The notes: a model not told the origin generated them from the letters alone. Shown: positions 11,369-21,728, counted from the stretch's first letter. The stretch: 64,000 bases of DNA from Euglena gracilis (GCA_039621445.1 CP154954.1:45363847-45427846); one strand, 5' to 3'. Program-made: numbers and translations.

Positions 11369-12943
11369 AGTTTTCTGAGATGTCTCTTTTCTGGGAATTC
11401 ACTTGGATTTTCTGGCTTCAGCGCTTCAAATACCACTTTTTTGTAATCCTTCCGCTGGAACTTCCACCAGTAAAACCCAATGGAAGGCATCAAAACAAAG
11501 TATTCCAAGACGTTTTGAACAAGGTATTCAGCTTATTGCCACCTACAAAGTGAAATGGCAATTTTTTCTGTGAATTAGGCTTTGCTCTTCCTAATTTTTG
11601 CTGTAGCCAGCCGCCCTCCCACACACCCCTCCCAGGCCAATGCCGACAACCCACGAAGTTGGGCGGCTGGCATTGATCTGGGGATTTTGGTCTGGGGGTG
11701 GTTTTTTTTTCAGGGGGGGGGGGCGCTGTCGAGGAGATAATGTACAAGAAAACCGATTAAAGCGTAAAGCAGCTGCTGCCAGCAATCCCAGCCAATACAA
11801 CACAATCCATGACCCCCCCTTGCCCACTCCTGGGCCCATTTGGGACGCCATCTGAGGAACCTGTGGTTTCCCCCCAGAAACCACAAGTTACCCCAGAAGG
11901 CCCCCCAGAAGCCCAGGCTGGCTCGGGTTGCCAATTGTGAATGCCAGGGCAGGGCCCCCTTGAAGCGGCACCCACAAAATGGCAGGGCCAGGCACCAACA
12001 TTTTCAAAATCCAAAACTGACATTTAAATTCTGACAATTGATTTTGCAAATCTTTTTTTGACATTGACATGTTGAGCTTTCTTCTGCCCAAAACTGTGTG
12101 CATTGATCCGAGCCGAATCAGGTACCATTGACTGCCCAAAGGATTTACAACACAAATGGACAATTGAAACTGAGTTGCACAGTGTGTGGTGTGGCATAAG
12201 GGGCTGCTGGGCCCAAAAATGCTAAAGCACTTGCCTCCCAACATCACAGCAGTACAGAACTTTGGGACTGGAAATGACATGTACATTTTGCCTGGTGTGT
12301 CCTGGGGCTGCTGGGCCCAAATTTGCTTTTGGAAAGTGCCTCCCAACCCAAAATGGTGTGGCAAAAGGAGCTACGTGGTCCGAACTTTCCAGCAACGGAC
12401 TCCCAACCCAAACAAAAGGCACAAACTGCAGAAAACTGTCACAGAATCTGTTCCAACTGTTTTTCAACCATCCAACACCCAGCTGCAAATTACACATCAC
12501 CAATCTGCAGCATGAACAGGGTGTCCATCAGCAGTACATACCACAGCTTACTGCAGGTTCTGGAGGTTGTTGATCTTCCTCCTGCTGCTGCTGGCAGCTC
12601 CAGCTGCATTTCACTTCTAAATGTCCTTCTTCGATGGTTCATTCACTGATACTTGAACAACATGCCTTGGCAAACCAGAATACCCTGAGTTTTCTGAGAT
12701 GTCTCTTTTCTGGGAATTCACTTGGATTTTCTGGCTTCAGCGCTTCAAAATACCACTTTTTTGTAATCCTTCCGCCGGAACTTCCACCAGTAAAACCCAA
12801 TGCAAGGCATCAAAACAAAGTCTTCCAAGACGTTTTGAACAAGGTATTCAGCTTATTGCCACCTACAAAGTAAAATGGCAATTTTTTCTGTGAATTAGGC
12901 TTTGCTCTTCCTAATTTTTGCTGTAGCCAGCCGCCCTCCCACA
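11369..12943. mobile_element. TRIM-like LTR element, unit 3
   Basis: Repeats at 11369-11623 and 12688-12943, with CCAG at 11365-11368 and 12944-12947. It sits at the same RT codon as in units 1 and 2, so the insertion happened once, before the array formed. Confidence 0.8.
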
Positions 12944-12947
12944 CCAG

Positions 12948-13502
12948 GCAGCTTGTTTTGGTTTAAATGTGCTGCCAGAAAAATTCATGAGTCTAATGAA
13001 ATGCCTGGAAAAACGTTGGAGGGCCAAAGGCCTTTTATGTTTTGTGTACCTGGACGACATCCTCCTGATAGGAGACAGTCAGAAGCAAGTCAGCAACCAC
13101 CTGGCCATCATGCTAGCAGATTTACTGCAGGGGGGTTTCAAAATTAACAGCAAGAAATCAATCCTTCAACCCACCCAAAATCTCCCCCATTTGGGATTTC
13201 ACCTCAATCTGGCACAGGGAAAATTACAGTTGGGGACAGAAAAGCTGAAAATGGTTCGGAGGGAACTGGGGAAATTAGTCACACACCAGTCCCTCAGTTG
13301 CAGGAAAATAACCTCAATTTTGGGATGCATAAGAAGCTTCTTGGTGGGGCAGCCCTTCCCCAGGGCATTCACAGACACTTTGGTAGGTTTTGTCAACCTA
13401 CAAGAAAAATTTGGCTGGGATCATCAGGTTCCAATCCTGCGATTTTTCGGCCATTTTCGGGGGAAAGTGAGTGGGTGGTTGGGTGGGGGTCCCGGTCGTT
13501 AA
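12948..13502 (+). pseudogene. Reverse transcriptase, C-terminal half (split), unit 3
   Basis: Carries the YLDDILLIGD box and thumb region. It has more private substitutions than units 1 and 2 (QGKLQ for QVKLQ; CRKITS for CRKMAS; GQPFPRAF for GLPFLRAF). It ends before RNase H, as in the other units. Confidence 0.85.
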
Positions 13503-14219
13503 ACCCCCCCATGGTCGGCAAGCAACGGTTTGGGGCTTTTTCGTGCAGCCCTTCCAGTGAATTCTTTGTTGTTTCTGACCAGATGCTTTTTTTTGGTTTG
13601 GGAGATGTTTCAACACCAAGAGATCCCAACACCATCATCGCTTTTGTGACAATCTCACCACTGTCCAGAAGTGTCCAACCAGTCGGGAGGGAGGTTCTTG
13701 ATAATCACATAAACTTCTGCCCATGCCACTGTTTCTGCCCACGTCATCTGTCACATGAGAAGCAGGATAGTTACTTTGCAGAAAGGTTAAAAAGACAGTA
13801 TTTGTTTTTTGAGAGAAATTTGTTTTTTTGAAAGAAATTCATTTTCTGCAAGCAAAACCTTCATCATCACAATTTCAGGCATTGCCCAAACTCTCGGTCT
13901 TTGGCACAATTAGGCAGAGAGAAAAACGTTTGAGATGGTTTGGACGGAATTAGTTCACTAACATATGAACCCCATTTCCAGGGAAAAGAGGCCTGCGACT
14001 CCTGGTATATTCGGGGGGCAGTGGGCCAAATAATTGAACTTCATTTTGTGCGGAAGCGTCCGCGGCAGACCAGTGCTCAACACCTGTCCCACCCCCGGGG
14101 CCAATGGCCAAAAAGTGACCGGTTTTCCTGAGTGGCCGACCCCCCCCGCCCCGGAGGGAATAAAGTGACTGACAAGTTTGGCCGAGAAAAGTGGCTGGCT
14201 GGTTTTTTCGGAGTGGAAA

Positions 14220-14385
14220 GCGACCACCTCCCCCCCCCCCCCCGGTGCCGCTAAGCAATGGTATGGTCCGGGAGACGCGCAAGACAGCAGTCGCACTATC
14301 CCGAGGAAGACCAAGGGGGCTGGGGGGGACACCGAGGGCAAAACATAAACCCCAAGGCGAAAGGAGGATATTTTTGGTAAAGAAA
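14220..14385 (+). repeat. Terminal-repeat-like sequence of element A (3' side)
   Basis: After a 16-C tract, plus-strand motifs CGAGGAAGACCAAGG, GGGGGACACCGAGGGC and AAAACATAAAC resemble the outer parts of the DIRS terminal repeats at 41397-41470 and 45704-45768 (GGAAGGGACACCGAGGGCG). The boundary with array unit 3 at about 14219 is sharp. Confidence 0.5.
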
Positions 14386-14589
14386 CCATTCTCTCACACA
14401 ATTTTTGGCCCTTTGTCATTGTCTCTATTTTTTTCTCACGACGTTCATGGATGTGTGGAGGGGCGGGTGTGAGTGTGGCCATCATTCCAGGAAGGGTCGT
14501 ACGCATGGCCCATCCACCCGCTACCAAACCGCCAGGCAGGTCCCCCTTTAATAATCGTACGATGTGAGCTTCCTGTAATTTTACATGGG

Positions 14590-15030
14590 GAACGGCATCT
14601 AATAAACTTGAACACCGTTCATTCTGATGAATCTGACAATGTTGAGGCCAGATGCCTCAGCAGAGGCCAGGGATTCCAGAAAGCATCATATTTTTGAATG
14701 TTTTTGTTCCACACTTTTTTTTATGGATTTAAAAGGGGGTGAAATCTTATTTTCCCCCCAACCCCTGGTGGGAGTAATACACCAGAGTGGGCATTTCTGG
14801 CCTGTGTTTGGGAAACTCTGAACAATTGCACAACAGCATCAGCAATTTCATTAGATGATGCTTGGTGGGGGGGGACCCCCCCCTGCGTGAGGATGTTCCA
14901 CAGATGTGTAAAGCCACTCTGATGTCTATTCAGGCTGGGACTCCACCTTACAAAGTCATCAATGGATGCAGGTAGAATTTTTCTACCCTGTAAAATTGAC
15001 CTGAGCAGATCAAGCAAAGGAGGGGCCACC
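14590..15030 (-). pseudogene. Tyrosine recombinase remnant, element A
   Basis: Minus-strand translation gives the N-terminal SAM-like/core start of a DIRS recombinase: KILPASIDDFVRW, SGFTHLWNILTQGG, then IADAVVQLF and TQARNAHSGVLLPPG. In a second frame WNPWPLLRHLAS follows. These align with SSIDTYIK, RALVGQLLHKG, TARNAYAAALLLPG and FWDPTDFLENIM of the element C recombinase. The catalytic C-terminal half (HxxR and Tyr) is not recognisable. Confidence 0.65.
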
Positions 15031-15209
15031 TGGGGAGTAAGATTTTTTTATCCCCAACAGCTTTGGAAATTCCGGGCAGGGGTTTACTCTGACACATGCG
15101 GTGTGGGGGGGCTTCACGTTTATTAATGGGGGCCACCATGCTGCTGAAGCCCAAAAGGGGACCACCACCAAAACGTTTTCTTTGGGAAAAAGCTGCAGCC
15201 TGACCGGAA

Positions 15210-15830
15210 TTTTTTGAATTATGGACCGGGGGGGTTGGCATAGAGCCCCCCCGCCAGGTTTTCCAGTGGCCACCGCAGTGCATCTGTTGCCTTTGCCTCC
15301 CAATTGGGTCATCTGGACAAAAATCTGTAAGTCTTTTGTTTTCTGGCGAGGCAAACAGATCTATCTGGAGTGTGATGAAGGGCTGAAAAATTCTTTCCAG
15401 GTGATGAAACAGTTTTCTGTCCAGGGAGTAATCCTCCTTTCTTGTCCCGAACTGCTGAGTGGGTCTGCCAGCCATTGGCTGGAGCGGACCATTGCACCAG
15501 GGTGAAATTTTGGGTCAGCCAATCGAAAAATGGATGAAAAATTTTGTTAAAAGGGCTCTTTCTCCCCCCTGCTTAATTAAAAAAAGATTACTCGATTGTC
15601 CACACACAGGCAGAACTCTGTCGTTTGCTTTTGCCAGGGATCTGACTGCGTCTGTAGCAGCCAGGAGTTCTTTACATTTATGTGAAGGGATTGTTTTTCC
15701 CTCCAGTGCTCCTGGATGAACTTTCCTGATGCTCGGCACAGTCCCCCCCCAGTGCAGGGTGCTGCTGTCTGAGTGCAAGATTTTTGTGTTTTTTTGCACA
15801 AATGGTGTTCCTGACCAATTCCCCAGCAAA
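15210..15830 (-). pseudogene. RNase H and Dam-like domain remnant, element A
   Basis: ILHSDSSTLHWGG (minus, near 15745-15785) is the first-Asp motif of DIRS RNase H. Further on, LQIDLFASPENKR (near 15330-15370) is the start of the Dam-like domain that follows RNase H in DIRS elements. The two lie in different frames with stops between them, and the NPP motif is lost. Nonfunctional. Confidence 0.65.
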
Positions 15831-15889
15831 TCTTTTACATTTTTTCCTCCTCTTTTTTACTTCCTGGGAGATGACTCCCAAGGGTCCTG

Positions 15890-16265
15890 GGAGTGATCTA
15901 CCAGAAAATTTGAGAGCACTCATGTGAAAGCCCTTAAAAAGGGCAGGGCCAGGAGATATGATCTCATTCTTCCTGAACTGGCCGCCACCTGCCTTTTTGT
16001 CATGATGTTTTTTGTGATGAACTTTCCTAGTTCTTTTCTTACCCCCTTTGAGGGGAAAGTTGCAGTTTTCCCTCCTGGAAATTGATGCAAAACCGAATGG
16101 GGCACCAGTTGGAAGGGCTGCAGCAGGCTTATCTTTACCTTTATTTTGAACCCACTGGCCATTAAATCCTCCAGGCTGAGATGTTTGGGGTAGGTACTGT
16201 GATTAGTATGTCGTCCAAATAGACATACACCTGAATTCTTCTTTGATGCCATCTTTTTTCGAATG
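15890..16265 (-). pseudogene. Reverse transcriptase C-terminal part, element A
   Basis: Reads on from the transposon insertion as CIRKKMASKKNSG, where DIRS RTs have an Arg/Lys-rich helix before YLDD. The YLDD box is degenerate (VCLFGRH). It is followed by LEDLMASGFKI and a thumb KELGKFITKNIMTKRQ, then RSYLLALPFLRAFT. The upstream part of the same gene is at 21729-22138. Confidence 0.75.
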
Positions 16266-16273
16266 CACACGTG

Positions 16274-16460
16274 TTCCCGCCCATGAGTGTTTCATTTCGG
16301 CTTTTCGGCTTTTTGACACATTTTTTTTGCGACTTTTCGGCTTTTTAGCCGTTGTTTTTCGGCCTTTCGGCGATTATGCCGTTCACTTTTGGCGTTTCGG
16401 CTTTTTTGCCACTCATTTTTGGTAATTCGACTTTTTAGCCGTATACTGCTGCGCTTCTGC
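16274..16460. repeat. Left subterminal GCCGAAAAGCCG-type array
   Basis: About ten degenerate copies of CGGCTTTTCGGC / TTTAGCCG spaced by short AT-rich or T tracts, immediately inside the left TIR. Such arrays are typical transposase-binding regions. The matching array at 21590-21720 is inverted. Two copies of AATTCCCGTGGCCGCT close the block (about 16461-16496). Confidence 0.75.
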
Positions 16461-16518
16461 AATTCCCGTGGCCGCTAATTCCCGTGGCCGCTTTTTGTCT
16501 GCTGCTTCTTCCTTAACA

Positions 16519-17566
16519 ATGGCCCTCATTGGGAAACACCAGCATTTTAAGTTGCATGCAGTGGAGCGGTACACTCACTGTGCCCTTCTTCTGGGGACAG
16601 AAAGCATGGCTTCTGTGAAAGCCCTACTTCAAGGAGCTGGTTTTGATGCCGCTTTGGGACATTTAGAAGGCTTTCCCAGGGTGCTTTTCATTGATGTGTT
16701 GTTTGAGATGTTTGAGGACAAAAAAGAAAATATATGTAACCTGCTTGGCCCCAGACACCCCTTTGAAAGGCACCCTATTTGCAATAGCCACTGTTGGAGG
16801 AAAACAACTGCGAATACGAAACTTCTTCGTGGGTGATCACACGGTGGAATATAAAGTGACAGGTGCAGATGGACCCACACCAACCGCAGCCAGTCGGGAA
16901 ATTTGCCCTTTTTGTGCTGCACCACCCGCTGAGGTCACCAACTGGAATGCACTCCCACGAGAATTGGAGATAGCGTCACGGCCGTCAGCAATTCTCACAG
17001 CTCTTCCACGAACCCAAGTTTTTACAGATGCAATGCATGGTGCACACAACGTCCTCCACAACATTGGCAAACCACTCGTCTTACACCTACTTGACAGCAA
17101 GCTGTTTGCCACTGAAGCAAGACAATTAGCTTGGACGGGTATGACAAAAACAGACGGCGGTGACGAAGAAGAGAAGAAAGCAACTCCATTTTCACTGAAT
17201 TATTGGCGGCAGTCAAACTGGAATTACATGCTGCAGCGTTTGGGGCCTCACGTGCCACAATGGCAACGCCTGCATCTGCAGGCATTGCTTCAAGACGGTT
17301 CTGCCATGGTTAATTTTGCATATCTGGAAAGTGTTGGTGCTGAAGGCTGGATAAGATTCAAAGAAATATCCAAGGATATGCGGCAAATACTTGCTACGTT
17401 ACATGCACCAGCCACCGTTTGGGGTCATGTTTGGACTTCACACCTGCCCCTTGCAGGGTTCCTCCTCTTTGCAGTTTTTCTTTCACATTTATCGAACCCT
17501 AACCCTGGGGGTGGGGAGGGCTGGACGATTTGCCAGGTTTGCCAGCCAACTGCTTGGAGGGGATGA
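16519..17566 (+). pseudogene. Transposase-like protein of the 5.4-kb transposon
   Basis: Starts at ATG 16519 (MALIGKHQHFKLHAVERYTH) and runs to about 16730. A shift at the AAAAAA tract near 16721-16726 moves the reading to the frame that is open through 17566. Visible parts are an FPRVLFIDVLFEMFE hydrophobic/acidic motif, a Cys pair ICPFCAAP near 16905, then FTDAMHGAHNVLHNIG near 17022-17065. The last resembles the D-x-x-H pattern after a zinc-binding CxxC in several DDE transposases. The family is not identified. After 17470 the frame looks non-coding and holds a telomere-like dimer. The true gene may contain introns. Confidence 0.45.
17494..17506 (+). repeat. Telomere-like dimer (AACCCT)2
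   Basis: GAACCCTAACCCTGGGG inside the transposon. Too short to prove anything beyond similarity to TTAGGG-type repeats. Confidence 0.4.
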
Positions 17567-17858
17567 TTTGCCGCGTTTCGCACGGGCTGGCAGCCGGACC
17601 AAATTTGCCGGCCGCAAGGCTGGGGCTCACTGGATTGCTGGATTTGTTTGCTGTTTACGCCATGGCGTTAAACCTCTGAGGTCAGTTTCTCGCGACTTGG
17701 TCAACACTCTTCCCATTTGTTGGTCATGGCCTTGAAGGTAAGCACAGAGTGTCCAAGGCAGATTTGCAGCTTTCAGCAGGAAACCAAATTCGAAATGGTT
17801 CCTGGGGATTTTCTCAAACATTGCAGCCAAGGATGTTTGGGTCAAAACCGCTTTCTTT

Positions 17859-18248
17859 TTGGATGACAAACTTTTTCCCAAACAGCTGTATTCACAACTG
17901 GACCGGATCCGATGGGAATTGGCCGAGCGACAACGGACAAGAAGCAAACGCAAGTCACGTTGTGCCAGAAACACATTCCAACAAGCAGCATACCGTGCCT
18001 ATGAATCTGAAATGAAGATGAAGGTCTGTGCACAAAGACAACCAAAAAAAACAATCAGCATCTTAACTCCCACCCAGATTCGTGCTCTAAATGCCACCCA
18101 AGTTTGTGCTTCCCCAAGCACCTTTCCACCAGCATGGGGAGGTACTGGTGAAGAAGAATGGTACCTTGGTGGGCGGTTACCAGTTTGTTTCACAACTCAT
18201 ACAACAGCGGAACAACAAGGCCACACTTTTATTTCGACTGCGGTATAA
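17859..18248 (+). CDS. Possible second coding segment of the transposon
   Basis: 130-codon frame, rich in Lys/Arg/Gln in its first half (DRIRWELAERQRTRSKRKSR) and ending with ISTAV. A parallel frame (18091-18453) is also open, so only one can be real. I recognise no domain. The basic helix could be a DNA-binding or exon segment of the same transposase. It sits 0.3 kb after the transposase-like frame in the same orientation. Confidence 0.25.
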   Translation: MDDKLFPKQLYSQLDRIRWELAERQRTRSKRKSRCARNTFQQAAYRAYESEMKMKVCAQRQPKKTISILTPTQIRALNATQVCASPSTFPPAWGGTGEEEWYLGGRLPVCFTTHTTAEQQGHTFISTAV

Positions 18249-18569
18249 GTGTGGCTCCCCTATTCCGGAAAGGAGGGATGTGTGGAAGACAACCCTAAAG
18301 GAGGCAACCAGGGTTCAGGCTGTGCTTCTTGGACAGGCAGTTCAAAACCGCACAGGGCCAGAGCACAGGTGGGCGCAAAAAAAAAATCAACGTCCCGGGG
18401 GATGGGGTGGTCTTACATCGGTTTCGGCCAGGTGGGGGCGGGGGCTGAAATGAGGGTCATGCCCTTTCCTCCATGGTCTCATCATGGTTTCCAGTCCGCC
18501 CACACCATAAAACACTCGATCTGCCTTTATTTCCCATTATTATGCCACCTGCCACTGTCACACGCTGAG

Positions 18570-19001
18570 GATTTGGCTTTGGATGTGGACATCGAAGTCG
18601 AAGAATCGACTGATGTCCAAGAACAAGAAGCAGTGCAGCCATCATCTTTATCGGCACAGGCACCAGCAGCTGTGGATGTGGATGATGTGTCTGAAGCTCA
18701 TTGCTCTCAACCCCAAAATCTGGTCGTCACTGGCCCACCAGCAACCCCAGCCAGCCAGCTTTCAAAAAGCGTGCCAAGGGAGTTGTTTCCCACTGAAGAG
18801 GTGGCTCCTGGACCTGCAGAGGCAGTTCCAGAGGAACCCACACTTCAACCCGGAGGAAGTTCCAGAGTTCCAGAGGAGCAAGAGCGGAGCGGGGCACCTG
18901 GGGGCGGTGGGGACCCGGACGGAGAAGGGCACGACGAGGACAGCGGTGTCTCAGACGACAGCAGCAGAGTTGCTGCTGATCGTCCAAGTGAACCATGCTA
19001 A
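18570..19001 (+). CDS. Acidic, Pro/Ser-rich coding segment of unknown function
   Basis: About 140 residues very rich in Glu, Asp, Pro, Ser and Val (EDLALDVDIEVEESTDVQEQ, then DPDGEGHDEDSGVSDDSS), ending at a stop near 19001. Base use is coding-like and unlike the repeat DNA that follows. A polypyrimidine stretch and AG just before GATTTGGCT near 18570 could be a splice acceptor. No family recognised; probably a disordered protein part carried by the transposon. Confidence 0.35.
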   Translation, partial: DLALDVDIEVEESTDVQEQEAVQPSSLSAQAPAAVDVDDVSEAHCSQPQNLVVTGPPATPASQLSKSVPRELFPTEEVAPGPAEAVPEEPTLQPGGSSRVPEEQERSGAPGGGGDPDGEGHDEDSGVSDDSSRVAADRPSEPC

Positions 19002-19018
19002 TATTTGAACGTTGGATG

Positions 19019-19330
19019 GTTTTTGGTCGGCACATGATGTTTTTTTTGGTCGGCAAACGTGGCGATTCAGCCAGCCCCACTGCTCTTCTCGCAGATTTTT
19101 TTTTGGGCCGTCAAATCTGGTAATTCAGCCACCCCCCCCCCCCGAGGGTTTTTTTGGCCGGAAAAACTGGCAATTCGGCCAGACCCCCGCAGGAATTTTT
19201 TTTGGCCGGCAATTCTGGCAATTCCCCTCCCCCCGAAGGTTTTTTTTCTATTCAGCCACCCACCACCAAGAATTTTTTTGGCTGGCCAATCTGACAGTTC
19301 GGTCACCCCCCCCCCCCCAGCACTCTGACT
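19019..19330. repeat. Degenerate ~50-bp tandem repeat
   Basis: Six imperfect copies of a unit built from TTTTTTTTGGCCGGCAA, ATCTGGCAATTC, GGCCACC and a C-tract followed by GAGG. A weaker continuation with T tract plus C tract plus ATTCAGCC occurs at 19470-19620. No coding potential. Confidence 0.75.
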
Positions 19331-20156
19331 TGACGTGACAAACCACAGTGCTCCCACCGACGCAACCCGCATCGCCAACGACTGCAGCATCATCAACGAC
19401 TGCTGAACTGGTGGGAGATGAAGCTCGCCGGCTGCGGGCTTTGCAAAAATGCCATTTGCTTTCTCTCCACTTTTTTTTTGGCCTTCCCCCCCCCCCCGAA
19501 TTTGATATTCAGCCAACCAAGTGTCCCCCCCCCCTGGCGATACTGGTATCCCCCCCGAATGACACAAACCACCCCGCCAAAATTACCCCTATTACCCCCC
19601 CCCACAGGCTGGGACTTCAGGCAAAAAAATGATACCTGGGGGTTCATTTGCGGGCTTGCTCTTCATTTGGCAACCTGCCTTTCCCACTCAGTTGTTTAGT
19701 TGCTTGCCGTGTTGCATTTTTGTTCACATGCTTGCCTGCCTTTCTGCGGCATTCAACATGTACGATCTGAGTCACAAACCAGGTTTTCCCCACTTTTTTT
19801 TGCCCTGCCCTCTTTCACTTTCTCGTTTCGTGACGTTGTTTGGGAATGCCTATGAACAGGCAAAAAAACCTGGGAGACCCGAACCACCCTCTTGCCCCCC
19901 GCGTCCCCAACACCCCCATGAGCCATTTTGGGGGCCGCCACCGTTTATGTTGGGGGGTTCCCCGCCTCCCCAACCTGCAGCTTTTTTGGTATTTTACGTG
20001 GCAAAACTGCCAAACGTGTTTATCAATTGGCTTTTGTTATCATCCCCTGAAACATGCATTCAATGTCCCGCACTGTGGCTCTGAATGCTCGGAAGACCGA
20101 GCAAAAGTTGTGCCTGAAGTTGCGCTGCACAAGCACTTCAACCTTCCGTGTTGAAC

Positions 20157-20422
20157 ATGCTTTTGCTTAAGGGATTGCGTACCCCCGGGGGGGGGGGGGC
20201 TGGACTGCAGCTAGTCCAAATTTGTGGAATTTTTGGAACAAAATCAGCCAAAGACCGATTAAAAACCTCATTTCCACCTCGGCGCGCAGCGTCGGAGGAA
20301 AGTTTTTTTTCCAGTTGGGGGGACCCCCGGACCGGGGGATGGACGGGGGTCTAGCAAGTCCATTTTTTCCCCGAGTCCAGCTGATTGCCCCCCCCCCCCA
20401 GGGGGTCCTTAAGCAAAAGCCT
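20157..20422. mobile_element. 266-bp MITE with AKGCTTTTGCTTAAGG termini
   Basis: Left end ATGCTTTTGCTTAAGG (20157-) is the inverse of the right end CCTTAAGCAAAAGCCT (-20422). The flanks CGTGTTGAAC and GATGTTGAAC match at 8 of 10 bases, consistent with a 9-10-bp target duplication of Mutator-like type. The interior has paired G and C tracts and inverted GGACTGCAGCTAGTCC. It is nested inside the 5.4-kb transposon. Confidence 0.7.
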
Positions 20423-20514
20423 GATGTTGAACCAGCCGTTCTAGAATGGCCTATGGTCCCTGACCATGGGTTCCCCCACGAACGCAGGAGATTGGAAACA
20501 GGGTTTTTTTTTTA

Positions 20515-20620
20515 GTCTTGGACACCTCCCCGGGGGGGGGGGGAGGGGGGGAGGGGGGGGGGGGCCCTTAGACCCCCTGCCCCCCCACTGGGGGGGGGTG
20601 GGGTACGGGCTGGTGGGTTT
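20515..20620. repeat. G-tract block
   Basis: Consecutive G runs of 8-13 separated by one or a few bases (GGGGAGGGGGGG type), then C runs. Strong G-quadruplex potential on the plus strand. Lengths in such tracts are unreliable. Confidence 0.8.
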
Positions 20621-20884
20621 ATCTTTTCTGGCGCCGAAAGTTTTGAAAGAGGTGCAATTTTATGCATTTTTGGCCATTTTGGTGGGTGGCTGCAGATCCC
20701 CTCCCCCCCCCCGGTCTGAAAAAACCCCTGAATGTAAAGAGTTTGTTCAATTCCTTCCATCAAAGCTCTTAAAAAAATGCTTCCGTTGGATTTGGTTTTT
20801 CCAGTTTGGGATATTTCCTTTTTTGTGTTTTTTTCGCCCCCCCCCCTCGCCCTGGAGCACTTTAGGGCCATTTTTCTGCCCATG

Positions 20885-21050
20885 GTTGTCATGAGGTGCA
20901 TCACAACCCATGGCCATCAAGACCCATGACGCCCATCATGACGTGATGGCCATAATGACCCATGATGGCCATCATGACCTGTGACCATCATGTCCATCAC
21001 AACCCAGGATGGCCATCTGACCCGGGATGCCCCATGATGGCCACCATGTG
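20885..21050. repeat. CCATGATGGCCATCATGAC-type short tandem repeat
   Basis: Irregular 9-20-bp repeats of CCATGATGG / CCATCATGAC over about 165 bp. The unit is nearly palindromic, so both strands look alike. Not coding. Confidence 0.8.
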
Positions 21051-21398
21051 TGCAATGCATGTTTTGTTCTGGTTGTGAGCCTCATTCTGGACCCCTCTTT
21101 TTTGTAGAGGAATTTTTTTCCTGCCCGAGAGCTGAACGAGAAATGGTGCAATTCGGCCTGCAGGCACCCGATATATGCTTCTGCTTTTAAAGAGCTTATA
21201 CGGCACTCGTTACAGAACGAAGTGGCGGAGGCACAGCAGTGACAGCAACCCTTTCTTTGAGATGTCCCACACTTTTGCCCCAAAACTTCAGAACACTTTT
21301 GTCCCGCACTTTTGTCGCGAACACTTTGCGATGAGTTTTGCTTTTCCTTGTTAGTTGAGGGGTTGGCAAATATGCTGTCGGATCAAACGGGGAAAGCC

Positions 21399-21522
21399 AG
21401 ATGGGCGTTTTTTTTTTGCCACGTGCGCCGGCGAGAAGGAGCCACGTTAAAAAAAAAAGGCCACAGCAAAGAAAATGGGCGTTTTTTTTGTTTGCCACGT
21501 GCGCCGTTGAGGAGAAGGAGGT
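21399..21522. repeat. Two direct copies near the transposon right end
   Basis: ATGGGCGTTTTTTTT...GCCACGTGCGCCG followed by GAGAAGGAG occurs at about 21399-21440 and 21476-21522. The copies are separated by a poly-A tract. They lie just inside the right subterminal array. Confidence 0.7.
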
Positions 21523-21589
21523 CCTCAGTTTTGATGAAGAGCCGGCTTCTGCGCCAGTGCTGCCAGGTAAACACGCTTTTCTGCCAAAA

Positions 21590-21720
21590 GGGCCCGGAGA
21601 AACGGCATCTTCGCCGTGCAACACGGCTTTTCAGCCGTTTTTCACGGCTTTTACGCCGCTCGCAGCGGCCAAAAAGCCGAAAAGCCGTTTTGAAATAATT
21701 CGGGCGCCCACGGGCGGGAA
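21590..21720. repeat. Right subterminal array of the 5.4-kb transposon
   Basis: ACACGGCTTTTCAGCCG, CACGGCTTTTACGCCG and AAAAAGCCGAAAAGCCG in series, ending at CGGGCGGGAA. Inverted partner of 16274-16460. Confidence 0.8.
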
Positions 21721-21728
21721 CACACCTG

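Larger units (their letters stand above)
1..14219 (+). repeat. Head-to-tail tandem array of three DIRS-like units
   Basis: The same ~4.8-kb sequence restarts at 1, 4801 and 9599 (periods 4800 and 4798 bp). Copies differ by scattered substitutions (for example 4814, 6235, 6685) and by tract-length changes near 2101-2125 versus 6901-6921, so they are separate copies and not one read placed three times. The first unit starts at the window edge, so the array may extend leftwards. The third is cut at about 14219, where it meets the terminal repeat of DIRS-like element A. Neighbouring units share a single terminal-repeat segment, as expected for head-to-tail joining of circular DIRS DNA or for unequal exchange. 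Confidence 0.95.
9599..14219 (+). mobile_element. DIRS-like array unit 3, 3'-truncated
   Basis: Third repeat. It matches units 1 and 2 up to GGAGTGGAAA at about 14219, then changes to a poly-C tract and the terminal repeat of element A. It lacks the downstream terminal repeat seen after units 1 and 2, and its Gag frame is broken near 9864. Confidence 0.85.
16274..21720 (+). mobile_element. 5.4-kb DNA transposon, superfamily unassigned
   Basis: The ends are inverted copies: plus strand starts TTCCCGCCC and ends GGGCGGGAA, with further inverted similarity through TTCGGCTTTTCGGCTTTTTG. The flanks CACACGTG (16266-16273) and CACACCTG (21721-21728) match at 7 of 8 bases, a likely 8-bp target duplication. 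The insertion cuts the RT gene of element A, whose reading resumes on the other side. An 8-bp duplication is known for hAT, P and Zisupton-type (KDZ) transposons. I cannot place this transposase in any of them with certainty. Confidence 0.75.

Noticed and set aside
1-14219. Idea that the triple repeat is only an assembly artefact
   Set aside because: Each copy has private substitutions, indels and a private frameshift (near 9864), so the copies are real, though exact copy number needs long reads.
20885-21050. CRISPR-like array (regular CCATGATGG repeats)
   Set aside because: Units are 9-20 bp, irregular and lack unique spacers of constant size; the window is eukaryotic.
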